From: a gamma proteobacterium symbiont of Stewartia floridana
GTDB lineage: Bacteria; Pseudomonadota; Gammaproteobacteria; Chromatiales; Chromatiaceae
Length of the DNA: 64,000 nucleotides
Assembly: GCA_003676145.1 (NCBI GenBank)
Contig: NAUB01000022.1
Coordinates: 186,001 to 250,000 of the forward strand
Reading direction: 5' to 3'
Position numbers and translations under genes: made by a program. This document shows, one piece after another, positions 1-11,209 of the stretch; position 1 is the first letter of the stretch; every line of letters begins with the position of its first letter. The notes below the pieces were generated by a model. The model ran no database searches, was not told where the DNA came from, and was given only the letters and a program-made list of their open reading frames with translations.

Positions 1-193
1 TGTTGGGATGGTCAGCCTCTCTGATCTCCTCCCGCAGTGCAGCTTCCTCAAATTTCATGCCCTGATAGTAGTGCTCCACCGAAGGCCAGTTCGCACCATC
101 CAGTTCTAAACCAAACTTTGAACAGCTGGCCAATGGATGGTTTACATCGGTCCGTGAGAGGTAGTAAGGCTCCAGGTTATCTGCGGAAAACAT
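1..193 (-). CDS. NADAR-family (YbiA-like) protein, N-terminal fragment
   Basis: Only the first 64 codons are in the window; the gene runs off the left edge. The reading frame opens at an ATG preceded by GGAG nine bases upstream. It encodes residues resembling the start of NADAR/DUF1768 proteins: an early Tyr-Leu-Ser segment, then the pattern WPSVEHYYQGMKF, which matches the conserved W-x-S/T-V-E-H-Y-x-Q-x-x-K-F block of the family. Members such as YbiA hydrolyse the N-glycosidic bond of riboflavin-pathway intermediates or act on ADP-ribose-related nucleotides. Which substrate applies here cannot be told from a fragment. The frame is open to the window edge. Confidence 0.7.
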   Translation of the reverse strand, partial: MFSADNLEPYYLSRTDVNHPLASCSKFGLELDGANWPSVEHYYQGMKFEEAALREEIREADHPN

Positions 194-221
194 CAAGACA
201 CTCCGTTAATATTCAGTCTGC

Positions 222-632
222 TCAATCGTGACTCTGCAGGATCGTGCAAACCACCCTGCGCTCCCGTCTCGGGCCATCGAATTCACAAAAGAAGATATTC
301 TGCCACTGGGATAACCCCAATTTACCATCGATTAGAGGAATGGTCTCAGATGGACCTACCAGACCGGACTTGAGGTGGGAATCGCCGTTGCCATCCTGTT
401 GATCATGCTGCCAGACACCTTTCGGTATCAGTTTACGCAGCAGATCCACAACATCCCGCTGCACACTGTCATCCCAGTTCTCCTGGATCATGATGGCTGC
501 GGTGGCACCCTGGGCGTAGAGCGCCACCAGACCGTTCTGAATGCCACTGGCGCGCACCACTGCCTCAACCTGGGGTGTGATGTCCATTAGCGCCTCCCGT
601 TGATGGGTTGTCAGGGTGATGGTGTCACGCAT
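222..632 (-). CDS. yjbQ: YjbQ / UPF0047 family protein
   Basis: A 136-residue protein, the usual length for UPF0047. The C-terminal half carries the family signature: an HDQQDGNGDSHLKSGLVGP block (residues about 76-94), then a T-I-P-L-I-D-G-K-L-x-L-x-x-W-Q segment and a final F-C-E-F-D-G-P-R strand. The conserved His and Asp/Asn residues are thought to bind metal or ligand. YjbQ proteins can weakly complement thiamine-phosphate synthase loss in E. coli, but their true role is unsettled. It starts at an ATG and ends 29 bases before the NADAR gene, so the two may be co-transcribed with the phosphatase gene upstream. Confidence 0.88.
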   Translation of the reverse strand: MRDTITLTTHQREALMDITPQVEAVVRASGIQNGLVALYAQGATAAIMIQENWDDSVQRDVVDLLRKLIPKGVWQHDQQDGNGDSHLKSGLVGPSETIPLIDGKLGLSQWQNIFFCEFDGPRRERRVVCTILQSHD

Positions 633-647
633 AGGCTCTCTCTGAGA

Positions 648-1436
648 TCAAAATAGTATCTGACCCAGCTCGGTCAGTGAATCGACATCCCAATCCGCAG
701 CGGGCAGCTCTGGCGGATAAGGGGTTCCCGGTGCAAAGCGACCGGTACGCACCAATGCTGTCATCATACCCAGCCTGGCGGCACCGGCAATGTCCGTATC
801 CGGTCGGTCGCCGATCATCAGACAATTTGCCAGGCTGGCCCCAAGTCGCTCTGCCGCCATCTCATAGAGCAGTGGTTGGGGCTTGCCAATGATTACCGGC
901 TGTTTTCCGCTGGCGATGGCGAAAGGCGCCACAAGCGCCCCACCACCGGGCAGCACCCGATGGCTGCCTTCATGATGGGCGTCGACGCTATGATCCGGAT
1001 TGGTACAGACCAGTTGGGCACCCTGCTTGAGGATCAGATTGGTGCCGATGGTGATAGACTCGAAATCGATCCCCGGCCCCTCTCCGATCACCACAAAATC
1101 GGCCTGCTGGGAATCCTCCCGACCTCGCGCTTGCAGTGCCAGATGCAGACCTTCGGCCCCGACCGCAAAATATCTGAAATCCGGCTTCTGTCGGGCCAGC
1201 CAGAGCGCTGTCGCTTCGGCGGATGTGACGATCTGTCTCTCATCCGGTCTTTTGAAGCCCATTCCCTCGAGGCGATCCGCAACCCTGATTGGCGGCAGAA
1301 TAGGATTGTTGGTAATGAAGGCATGGGGCAACTCCCCAACCTGGCGCATGAAATCCAATGCGTCGGGGATGGCTTTTTCGCCATGATAGAGGACACCGTC
1401 CATGTCCAATAGTAGAGCTTTGATTGCCGGTTTCAC
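648..1436 (-). CDS. HAD-IIA family phosphatase (NagD-like)
   Basis: A 262-residue haloacid-dehalogenase hydrolase. Motif I is LLLDMDGVLYHG near the N-terminus, the motif II region is AFITNNP, and motif III/IV lie in VIIGKPQP and CLMIGDRPDTDIAGA; the C2-type cap lies between. NagD-like enzymes remove phosphate from small metabolites such as nucleotides or 2-phosphoglycolate; the substrate is not predictable. I start it at a GTG directly before the conserved KPAIKALLLD segment, because the longer open frame (to 1721) runs through a dispersed repeat and has no family similarity. It ends 15 bases before yjbQ, suggesting an operon. Confidence 0.85.
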   Translation of the reverse strand: MKPAIKALLLDMDGVLYHGEKAIPDALDFMRQVGELPHAFITNNPILPPIRVADRLEGMGFKRPDERQIVTSAEATALWLARQKPDFRYFAVGAEGLHLALQARGREDSQQADFVVIGEGPGIDFESITIGTNLILKQGAQLVCTNPDHSVDAHHEGSHRVLPGGGALVAPFAIASGKQPVIIGKPQPLLYEMAAERLGASLANCLMIGDRPDTDIAGAARLGMMTALVRTGRFAPGTPYPPELPAADWDVDSLTELGQILF

Positions 1437-1467
1437 GAGTGGTCTTCTGGTGTTGCTGTGTCTGTTG

Positions 1468-1622
1468 TTGGCCGCGAATAAACGCGAATCACCGCTGATG
1501 GACGCAAATATTACCGAGTGGTCGCTGTGGATCAATAGTGGATGATAAATGGCTGAATTATGTATGGTACTTGATTGGAAAATTAGCGTGGATTTGCGGT
1601 GATTGGCGTTTATTTGCGACTG
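1468..1622. repeat. Dispersed inverted repeat, copy A
   Basis: The left arm (about 1472-1505) reads CCGCGAATAAACGCGAATCA and continues to CGCAAAT. The right arm (about 1585-1619) carries the reverse complement, with TGATTGGCG and TTTATTTGCG. The centre is about 80 bases of AT-rich sequence. The same arm design recurs at 11036-11183 and 12262-12703, always between core genes. No protein is encoded. It looks like a small non-autonomous or palindromic intergenic element. Confidence 0.6.
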
Positions 1623-1775
1623 AATTCTTTTTTGGCGCTCTCTGCACCGTAATAAGAGGTGTTTGAGGGTCTCCTTGGCTTGGGTGCGTGCTGAAGGTCG
1701 GGATTGATTCGCTACGCTCACCCCTTCGGGGCGCCTACGCTGCGCTGCGGCATCGGCGTCACTGCGTTCCTTTCG

Positions 1776-1811
1776 AACGAAGGGTTCGAATCAATCCTCT
1801 CTCTCCGCCAT
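1776..1811 (+). repeat. Inverted partial copy of the tRNA-Ser 3' end
   Basis: On the plus strand GGGTTCGAATC followed by CCTCTCTCTCCGCCAT repeats the T-loop and acceptor end of the adjacent minus-strand tRNA-Ser, including the CCA, with three extra bases between the two blocks. Together with the terminator in the middle it makes a nearly perfect palindrome of about 100 bp. It is not a complete tRNA because the 5' half is absent. It could be a relic of integration/excision at the tRNA or of palindrome formation during replication. Confidence 0.7.
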
Positions 1812-1847
1812 AAAAAAAGGGGTGCTCATCTGAGCACCCCTTTTTTT
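1812..1847. terminator. Bidirectional rho-independent terminator
   Basis: A run of seven A, the stem GGGGTGCTCA, a two-base loop, TGAGCACCCC and a run of seven T. The structure is symmetric, so it can stop transcription on either strand. It lies directly after the minus-strand tRNA-Ser gene and is probably its terminator. Confidence 0.92.
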
Positions 1848-1848
1848 A

Positions 1849-1941
1849 TGGCGGAGAGAGAGGGATTCGAACCCTCGATGGAGCTATTAACCCCATACTC
1901 CCTTAGCAGGGGAGCGCCTTCAGCCGCTCGGCCATCTCTCC
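1849..1941 (-). tRNA. serV: tRNA-Ser (anticodon GCU)
   Basis: The 93-base gene pairs GGAGAGA at the 5' end with TCTCTCC at the 3' end, has discriminator G and an encoded CCA. The anticodon loop CTGCTAA gives anticodon GCU, which reads AGC/AGU serine codons. A long variable arm and the T-loop GGTTCGAATC are present, as expected for a class II tRNA. The location downstream of csrA is the common gammaproteobacterial arrangement. The symbol follows E. coli usage for tRNA-Ser(GCU). Confidence 0.96.
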
Positions 1942-2136
1942 GGATATGGTCTCTTGGGTGATTTGCCTAATGTCCGGCCAGCTGGCGGTTTCTCTGATCA
2001 GAGCACCGCTCAGGTCCCCAAAAGGAGTCGAGATTGTACAGATTTATTTCCATATAAACAAAAAAAACTTTGCCTTCCGTGGCAAAGTTGTTTGCGAGGC
2101 GTTTAACCCCGGGATTTTTTTGTTCAGAACCTCTAA

Positions 2137-2319
2137 TTAAGAGGATTCTTCACTTTGTTCTCTTTTGATGCGCTCGTAAATCTCTTCCCGATGCACTGTT
2201 ACATCTCGTGGTGCGTTGACACCGATTCGAACTTGATTACCCTTTACCCCTAGCACGGTAACGGTGACTTCATCTCCAATCATTAAGGTTTCGCCAACTC
2301 GGCGAGTCAGTATTAACAT
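2137..2319 (-). CDS. csrA: Carbon storage regulator CsrA
   Basis: A 60-residue RNA-binding translational regulator beginning [18 protein letters not shown], the canonical first strand, with [21 protein letters not shown] later, holding the conserved Arg-44 region that contacts GGA motifs. CsrA dimers bind GGA-containing leaders and loops to block or stimulate translation and are titrated by CsrB-type RNAs. The tail after residue 52 is short and acidic. It lies between lysC and tRNA-Ser, its usual place. About 200 bases separate it from lysC, so it probably has its own promoter. Confidence 0.97.
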   Translation of the reverse strand: MLILTRRVGETLMIGDEVTVTVLGVKGNQVRIGVNAPRDVTVHREEIYERIKREQSEESS

Positions 2320-2520
2320 TTCCAGTCTCCATGTGTTTCCTTCATTTATTGGTATTCTCCTGTAGAAATTCCCACAGACTTATACCATTGCCAACCAAGC
2401 CGCCGCAGATACGGGACTGGTAAGACTATTTTAGCAATAGCAAGAGGCGTTAAAAAGGGAAAAAAGTACTGAAATGAGCTGAAACCTCCCTGTTTTAGCT
2501 GGTTTCAAACAATTTTAGGA

Positions 2521-3744
2521 TCATACTTCTTTTTCCAGCTCAAATGCGTCGTGCAGTGCACGCACACCCAACTCGAGGTACTTTTCGTCAACCACCACGG
2601 AAATTTTTATTTCAGACGTCGATATCATACGGATGTTGATACCGTCTTTTGCCAGAGCTTCGAACATTTTACTGGCAATTCCAGCATGTGAGCGCATCCC
2701 CACACCGACCAGGGAAATCTTCACAATGCGATCGTCGGCCAGCACCTCCCGGGCACCCATCTCATTCGCGGTCTGTTCCAGGATCTCTTTGGCCCGCTTG
2801 AAATCCACCCGGTTGACGGTAAAGGTGAAGTCGGTACGCCCGGTGTCGTGGGAGATGTTCTGAATGATCATATCGACTTCGATGTTCTGACTCGAAATCG
2901 GCCCGATGATCTTATGCGCCACCCCGGGCTGATCCGGAACACCCAGGATCGTCAGTTTGGCCTCATCGCGATTGAACGCGATACCTGAAATCTTTGCCTG
3001 TTCCATGTTCTCTTCCTCAAAGGTGATCAGTGTGCCTTCGCCCGCTTCAAAGCTGGACAGGACACGCAGGGGAACATTGTATTTTCCGGCGAACTCAACC
3101 GCCCGAATCTGAAGTACTTTTGAACCGAGACTGGCCATCTCCAGCATCTCCTCGAAGGTGATGCGCTCGAGCCGTCTGGCATTGGGGACAACCCTGGGAT
3201 CAGTGGTATAGACACCATCCACATCGGTATAGATCTGACACTCATCCGCTTTCAGCGCTGCGGCCATGGCTACCGCTGTGGTATCGGATCCGCCACGCCC
3301 CAGGGTGGTGATGCTGCCGTGCTCATCGACACCCTGGAATCCGGCCACGACGACCACACGCCCCTTATCCAGGTCCGATTTCACCCGGGCGGCGTCGATA
3401 TCCCGGATACGCGCCTTACTATGGGCGCTGTCGGTCAGAATGTGTACCTGTCCACCCGTGTAGGAGCGGGCATCACAACCGATCTTCTGCAGCGCCATGG
3501 AGAGCAGCGCGATGGTCACCTGCTCACCGGTTGAGACCAGTACGTCCATCTCCCGGGGAGAGGGTCTATCGTCGATCTCACTGGCCAGACCGATCAGTCG
3601 GTTGGTCTCACCCGACATCGCCGAGACGACCACAACAACCTGGTCTCCCCTGTCGCGATATGCTTTGACCTTTTCGGCGACGGCTGAGATGCGCTCAACG
3701 CTGCCGACGGAGGTACCGCCATACTTTTGCACTATGAGTGCCAT
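2521..3744 (-). CDS. lysC: Aspartate kinase (aspartokinase)
   Basis: A 407-residue monofunctional aspartokinase catalysing ATP-dependent phosphorylation of L-aspartate, the first step to lysine, threonine, methionine and diaminopimelate. The N-terminus MALIVQKYGGTSVGSVERI carries the KYGGTS nucleotide/aspartate motif. The kinase domain spans about residues 1-250, with GRGGSDTTAVA and TDVDGVYTTDPR. Two C-terminal ACT domains (about 265-400) are where lysine or threonine feedback acts in the family. Length and architecture match the Pseudomonas-type alpha/beta enzyme, in which an internal start can yield a separate regulatory subunit. It lies 174 bases downstream of alaS. Confidence 0.96.
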   Translation of the reverse strand: MALIVQKYGGTSVGSVERISAVAEKVKAYRDRGDQVVVVVSAMSGETNRLIGLASEIDDRPSPREMDVLVSTGEQVTIALLSMALQKIGCDARSYTGGQVHILTDSAHSKARIRDIDAARVKSDLDKGRVVVVAGFQGVDEHGSITTLGRGGSDTTAVAMAAALKADECQIYTDVDGVYTTDPRVVPNARRLERITFEEMLEMASLGSKVLQIRAVEFAGKYNVPLRVLSSFEAGEGTLITFEEENMEQAKISGIAFNRDEAKLTILGVPDQPGVAHKIIGPISSQNIEVDMIIQNISHDTGRTDFTFTVNRVDFKRAKEILEQTANEMGAREVLADDRIVKISLVGVGMRSHAGIASKMFEALAKDGINIRMISTSEIKISVVVDEKYLELGVRALHDAFELEKEV

Positions 3745-3918
3745 GTCTGTTCAAAGTCCTATAAAAAATGTGCCAATAAAAAGTTGTTCATTTAACACCA
3801 TCGACCGATGGGTTGAAACACAGCGTGTATTGCAACTCACCCGGGGCCTGTGACAGGCCCTGACCAATAGCGCTGAAAGTGTCTTTAATCCGTAGGTTTC
3901 TGGGATGTTAACGGATGC

Positions 3919-6549
<2,631 letters not shown>

Positions 6550-6689
6550 TTAGGTGTAAAATTACTGATAAAAAACAAACGACAAAAGATAGCAGGAAAG
6601 GAGAAAAAAAGCCCGTTTTGTTGCACTAAAATTTCTCCAGTAACCGATCACACCGAATGGCGCAATTTACTCTCTCCCCTGGAATCAGG

Positions 6690-6885
6690 ATCCTAAGCCC
6701 CTTGCCCTTGATGGCAGAGGGGTTGGGGAGAGGGTGATGACAGGCTTTGGGGTCGCTGAAGTGTTGACTGCACTCCCCCCATCGATCCCTCTATTGCGGT
6801 TTTTTTAATACTGATGATTGCGCTGTTAAATGCTCCCCCTCTCCCCCAGCCCCTCTACCACAAGGGGAGAGGGGAGCTACTCTCC
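6690..6885. repeat. C/G-rich inverted repeat between recX and alaS
   Basis: The left arm (about 6694-6738) and right arm (about 6833-6877) are imperfect reverse complements built on CCCTCTCCCC-CA-CCCCTCT followed by a CAAGGG block. A roughly 95-base spacer separates them. Elements of this look are scattered between genes in many proteobacteria. The remainder of the 6547-7094 gap shows no convincing gene. Confidence 0.6.
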
Positions 6886-7094
6886 CATCCGGGTCTGTAA
6901 CTCTGGCGCATTGTGCTTCTTGCGACCTTCAGTCTCTGCTGTGGAATGGACTTGGTGCCTCAAATTGCAGTCGGTCGGAGAATAGGTTTCCAATCAACCC
7001 GCTAACACCATCGTGATTGAGTTCAACAAAATAAAAGTGGCAGACAGCACCGATGTGAATGGCTGGCAAAAGCCTGAGAGAAGAGATTAAGAAC

Positions 7095-7541
7095 CTAATC
7101 CAGCAACAGACGACGAATCATTTCACTGGGAAAACCGCGGGATTCGAGAAAGCGGGCCCGTTTCGCCAACTCTTTGTTCGACTCTGCCCGGATGGCGCCA
7201 TATTTGGCATCGTGGACCTCTCCCAGCAGCTGTTGCCACTCATCCTCATAGGGCACAAGCACTTCATCGATCAACAACTGACTGATGCCCCGCTCGCGTA
7301 GCTCCATAATGATGCGCAGAGGTCCCTGGCCTTTTCTCACCCGGCTCTCAACGAAGGATTCTGCAAATCGCCCATCACTCTGCAGGGAAGCGCTTGTCAG
7401 ATCATCCAGCACCTGTTCGATCAACGCCTCATCGTAGTGCCGGCTCAGTAGCTTACGCCGCAGCTCTTGCTGGGAGTGTTCCCGTGCGGCCAGTAGCCTG
7501 ACCGCAGCGGTTTCGATTTCCGAATAATCGGGCAGATTCAG
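7095..7541 (-). CDS. recX: Regulatory protein RecX
   Basis: A RecX-family modulator that binds RecA filaments and limits their growth. The frame gives about 148 residues, the usual length. Its N-terminal [21 protein letters not shown] block is the typical first three-helix repeat; [22 protein letters not shown] and the terminal [17 protein letters not shown] are the later repeats. No ATG or GTG is available upstream in frame. The best start is a CTG (7541) whose last two bases are the first two of the recA TGA stop; another CTG lies two codons later and an ATT upstream. This suggests translational coupling to recA. The exact start is uncertain. Confidence 0.9.
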   Translation of the reverse strand: MNLPDYSEIETAAVRLLAAREHSQQELRRKLLSRHYDEALIEQVLDDLTSASLQSDGRFAESFVESRVRKGQGPLRIIMELRERGISQLLIDEVLVPYEDEWQQLLGEVHDAKYGAIRAESNKELAKRARFLESRGFPSEMIRRLLLD

Positions 7542-8566
7542 CTTTCCACCTCTTCCAATGCCTCTTCCGCCTCAGGAGAAGGCAGCAGTTCAGCCCGGAT
7601 CCGGGTTTCGATCTCGTCGGCGATATCGGGATTCTCTTTGAGAAAGTTGCGCACGTTCTCCTTGCCCTGGCCGATACGATCACCGTTATAGCTGTACCAG
7701 GCACCGGATTTATCGACGATACCCTGTTGTACACCCAGCTCGATGATCTCACCCTGGTGGGAGATGCCTTCGCCATAGAGAATCTCAAACTGCACCTGTT
7801 TGAATGGCGGTGCCACTTTGTTTTTAACCACCTTGACCCGGGTGTCGTTACCCACCACCTCGTCACCCTTCTTGATGGCGCCGATACGACGGATGTCGAG
7901 ACGAACGGATGAGTAGAACTTGAGGGCGTTACCACCGGTGGTGGTCTCCGGACTGCCGAACATCACGCCGATTTTCATACGGATCTGGTTGATAAAGATC
8001 ACCAGGCAGTTGGTCCGCTTGATATTGGCAGTCAGTTTACGCAGTGCCTGGGACATCAGGCGGGCCTGCAGTCCCACATGGGAGTCACCCATGTCCCCTT
8101 CGATCTCCGCTTTTGGCGTCAGCGCGGCTACCGAGTCGACAACCACCACGTCCACCGCACCGGAGCGCACCAGCATATCGGTGATCTCCAGCGCCTGCTC
8201 GCCGGTATCCGGCTGAGAGACCAGCAGTTCGTCCACATTGACCCCCAGCTTTTCCGCATACTGAGGATCCAGAGCATGCTCAGCATCGATAAAAGCCGCG
8301 GTGCCACCCATCTTTTGCGCCTCGGCCACCACCTGCAGAGTGAGGGTTGTCTTACCGGAGGATTCAGGACCGTAGATCTCGACCACCCGGCCCTTTGGCA
8401 GACCGCCGATACCCAAGGCGATATCCAGTGTAAGCGAGCCGGTGGAGATGGCTTCAATGTTTCTCACGGCACTGCTGTCGCCCATACGCATCACAGAACC
8501 TTTGCCGAACTGCTTCTCAATCTGACCCAGAGCGGCGCTTAAAGCCTTTGCACGGTTATCATCCAT
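7538..8566 (-). CDS. recA: Recombinase RecA
   Basis: A 342-residue recombinase, normal for the family. Walker A is GPESSGKTT and the core contains [22 protein letters not shown] and the L2-region [28 protein letters not shown]; the acidic C-terminal tail ends EEALEEVES. It forms ATP-dependent filaments on ssDNA for strand exchange and induces LexA cleavage. I place the start at [20 protein letters not shown] with an AGGG about ten bases upstream, rather than 24 codons earlier, because the extension is not conserved. I could not recognise a clear LexA box in 8570-8782. Confidence 0.98.
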   Translation of the reverse strand: MDDNRAKALSAALGQIEKQFGKGSVMRMGDSSAVRNIEAISTGSLTLDIALGIGGLPKGRVVEIYGPESSGKTTLTLQVVAEAQKMGGTAAFIDAEHALDPQYAEKLGVNVDELLVSQPDTGEQALEITDMLVRSGAVDVVVVDSVAALTPKAEIEGDMGDSHVGLQARLMSQALRKLTANIKRTNCLVIFINQIRMKIGVMFGSPETTTGGNALKFYSSVRLDIRRIGAIKKGDEVVGNDTRVKVVKNKVAPPFKQVQFEILYGEGISHQGEIIELGVQQGIVDKSGAWYSYNGDRIGQGKENVRNFLKENPDIADEIETRIRAELLPSPEAEEALEEVES

Positions 8567-8782
8567 TCGGTGGACCCTCATCTGTAAACTTTGATCGTCG
8601 AAATTTATGGCGGGATTATCACATGGCCACAGGCTCAAGTCATGAGCCTCAAAAACCGATACTTAAAACTATTTTGCTATGTTCAACCTAAGATGTTGGT
8701 TTCCCAATAGAATCAATAATCAGTGACTTCCCACTACTCATAATAGAACATTTTGAGTACCTAAGGTTAGCGCAAAACCAAC

Positions 8783-10012
8783 CTATGAGGCAACCGAATC
8801 CGCACGCTGTGTCTCAGATACCCAAACGGAAGCACGTCTCTTCTCGAACCTGGCCAACCACAGGGACAATCCCAGGGTAAAGCCCAGTATCAACAGGGAT
8901 GCGACAACCACGCCGGACCACCCAAGCCAGCGCCAGAAGGGTTCAAGATAGAAGCTCCCCAGGGTCGCCCCGGCGTAGTAGAACACCAGGTAGAGAGAGG
9001 TGGCACTGCCCCGGTGCCGCTTGGCATGACCGGCCACCCAGCCCGCAGCCAGGGAGTGACTGAAGAAAAAGCCGAGTGCATTGATGAACAGACCGGTAAT
9101 GATCCAGAACAGCTGCTGGTTGAGGGTCATCAGGGTACCGCACATGAACAGCACGATTCCCAACCCCATGGCGATGGGTTGGGAGCGGTTTCTCACCAGC
9201 CGCCCCGAAAACGCCGCTGCCAGAGTGCCGGAAAGATAGGTGAGAAACAGCATACCCAGCCAGGAGGTAGAGAGACCGAACGGTTCCGCTGCCAGCACAA
9301 AGGTGATGTAGCTGTACTGATTGACGAAAATCATGAAGTTGAGGCCACCGACAAAACAGGCAGCCAGAATCAATGGATTGCGCAGATGCGTGGCCAGGCC
9401 GTGAAGGACCGGGGATGGCCGAAACGGTTTGGGCTGAAATCGGCTGGAGGCCGGCAGCAGCCAGATCACCACAACCACACACAGCAGATCGAACCCTGCC
9501 AATACCAGAAAGCTGCTGGACCAGCCCCACTCAGCGGCAACCAGACCGCTGATCAGACGTCCGGAGACGCCTCCGACTGAGTTGGCACCGATATAGAGCC
9601 CCACCGCCAGCAACAGCCCCTGGGGCTCAAACTCCTCCCCCATATAGGCCATGGCGGCGGCAGGCAGTCCGGCAATAAAGACCCCCTGCAGACCACGCAG
9701 TACCAGCAGGGTGTGGTAATCACTGGCAAACGCTGTGGCAAAAGTCGTCAGGCACAAAAGCAGCAGAGTGGTATGGATCACCACTCTGCGGCCGTAAGCA
9801 TCCGACAGGGGACCGAAAAGCAGCAGCGCTCCACCCAGGCAGAGTGTGGCAACCGAGACGCTCAGGGTGGCCTGTAAGGAGTCGATATCAAACACCTCAG
9901 TTAACTGAGGGAGCAGCGGTTGCGTGATATAGAGATTGCTGAACACCATCACCGAGCCGATGCAGAGGGCCAGTGTGGCGCGCCAGAACGCTTTGCTGTG
10001 GGTTTGAATCAT
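8783..10012 (-). CDS. MFS transporter (YnfM-like)
   Basis: A 409-residue inner-membrane transporter with about 12 hydrophobic segments. The loop 2-3 motif GPLSDAYGRRVV is the classic major facilitator signature G-x-x-x-D-x-x-G-R-R. The start MIQTHSKAFWRATLALCIGS and the NLYITQPLLPQL segment resemble the YnfM/arabinose-efflux-like drug or sugar exporters. The substrate cannot be inferred. It is divergently transcribed from a LysR regulator 94 bases away, a typical regulator-target arrangement. The pair sits between recA and thpR, where many relatives have no genes, so it is probably an insertion. Confidence 0.88.
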   Translation of the reverse strand: MIQTHSKAFWRATLALCIGSVMVFSNLYITQPLLPQLTEVFDIDSLQATLSVSVATLCLGGALLLFGPLSDAYGRRVVIHTTLLLLCLTTFATAFASDYHTLLVLRGLQGVFIAGLPAAAMAYMGEEFEPQGLLLAVGLYIGANSVGGVSGRLISGLVAAEWGWSSSFLVLAGFDLLCVVVVIWLLPASSRFQPKPFRPSPVLHGLATHLRNPLILAACFVGGLNFMIFVNQYSYITFVLAAEPFGLSTSWLGMLFLTYLSGTLAAAFSGRLVRNRSQPIAMGLGIVLFMCGTLMTLNQQLFWIITGLFINALGFFFSHSLAAGWVAGHAKRHRGSATSLYLVFYYAGATLGSFYLEPFWRWLGWSGVVVASLLILGFTLGLSLWLARFEKRRASVWVSETQRADSVAS

Positions 10013-10106
10013 CTTGTTGAATGTGTGGTTGTCTCTGTATTGAGATTAGCCAACCAACATCTATAATGAAAATATATTATTTATATATTTTTGATATTTT
10101 TTGAAT
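10013..10106. promoter_or_regulatory. Divergent promoter region of MFS and LysR genes
   Basis: The 94-base AT-rich gap between two divergent start codons must hold both promoters and the LysR binding site. It contains ATTATTTATATATTTTTGATA-like AT tracts (about 10075-10100) suited to -10 elements. LysR boxes have the form T-N11-A, and several candidates exist, so I do not choose one. Confidence 0.5.
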
Positions 10107-10991
10107 ATGAATTTGAAACAGCTGAGTTATTTCAAAGCCGTGGTCGAGCAAGGTGGTTTCAGCGCCGCAGCCCGCCATCTGCACATTGCCCAGCCCGCCA
10201 TCAGCATCGCGATTCGCAAACTGGAGAGTGAATTGGAGCTGACTCTGCTGCAACGCAGTGAGCGCCAGATCACCGCCACCACCGAAGGTGAAGTCTTGCT
10301 GCAACATGCGAAGCGACTGCTGGAACAGGCCAGCATCGCCAATCTGGAGATGAACGAACTCAAAGGACTGACCAAAGGCGAGGTGCGAATCGGTATTCCG
10401 AGCATGCTGGGTTCATACTACTTCCCACCCTTTCTGATGGGTTTCAAACACCGTTATCCGGAACTGCGGCTCTCCGTGTTCGAACAGGGCACCCGACGTC
10501 TACAGGAGATGATCCGCAGCGGTGAACTCGACCTGGGTGTGGTGGTGGCGGATGCCCCGCCCGCCGATCTCGAGACTCGATTTCTGACCCGTGAAGAGAT
10601 GGTTGCCTGCGTCCCCAAAGAGCACCCTTTTGCCAGCAAGAGTTCGATCACTATGGATGAGTTTTTCAGTCAGGAGCTGGTGGTCTTCAAGACAGGCTAT
10701 TTTCTGCGGGAATTCATCGATGGTTTCAGCCAGCAGCGGGGCGAGGCACCAACCATCGCCTTCGAGACCAATCTGATTCCTCTGACCAAAGCGATCGTCC
10801 GCCAGGGATTCGGTATTACCACCTTTCTGCGCATGGTTGTCGAACAGGATGCACAGCAGGATCTGGTAGCCGTGCCATTTTCAGATCCTGTCCACCTGGA
10901 ACTCTCCCTCGCCTGGAAAAAGGATGGATACCTCTCCCGCGCCGATCGGGCGTTCGTCGATTACATACTGGAGCATGTGAGCCGCGAATGA
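10107..10991 (+). CDS. LysR-family transcriptional regulator
   Basis: A 294-residue regulator with the N-terminal winged-helix segment LKQLSYFKAVVEQGGFSAAARHLHIAQPAIS (quoted in parts: LKQLSYFKAV, GGFSAAARHL, AQPAISIAIRKLE), followed by a periplasmic-binding-like effector domain from about residue 90. I start at the ATG six bases inside the longer TTG-initiated frame because it directly precedes NLKQLSYF. It very likely controls the divergent MFS gene in response to the transported compound or a related metabolite. No further genes follow before the inverted repeat at 11036. Confidence 0.92.
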   Translation: MNLKQLSYFKAVVEQGGFSAAARHLHIAQPAISIAIRKLESELELTLLQRSERQITATTEGEVLLQHAKRLLEQASIANLEMNELKGLTKGEVRIGIPSMLGSYYFPPFLMGFKHRYPELRLSVFEQGTRRLQEMIRSGELDLGVVVADAPPADLETRFLTREEMVACVPKEHPFASKSSITMDEFFSQELVVFKTGYFLREFIDGFSQQRGEAPTIAFETNLIPLTKAIVRQGFGITTFLRMVVEQDAQQDLVAVPFSDPVHLELSLAWKKDGYLSRADRAFVDYILEHVSRE

Positions 10992-11035
10992 GTTGTGGAT
11001 TTTGAAAACGGGTCGCTGAGTTAGATTAAGAAAAT

Positions 11036-11183
11036 TAAGTCCGCAAATGAACGCTAATCAACGCAAATGGGATTCGCAAATTTTATAATAGTCTGTGAGT
11101 GGGGCTGACCTGAGAAACAAGTACCAAGCCTTTAATCAGGCATAAATCCATTCGCGTTGATTAGCGTTCATTTGCGGACTAAA
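11036..11183. repeat. Dispersed inverted repeat, copy B
   Basis: The left arm AGTCCGCAAATGAACGCTAA followed by TCAACGCAAAT matches the right arm TTGATTAGCGTTCATTTGCG plus GACT as near-perfect reverse complements of about 31 bases. The two arms are separated by about 80 bases. It is the best-preserved of the three copies. It lies between the LysR gene and thpR. Confidence 0.75.
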
Positions 11184-11209
11184 AAAAATCCCATTTCACC
11201 AAAACAAGC

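Noticed and set aside
1437..1721. N-terminal extension of the HAD phosphatase frame
   Set aside because: It runs through the dispersed inverted repeat and lacks family similarity; the GTG at 1436 fits better.
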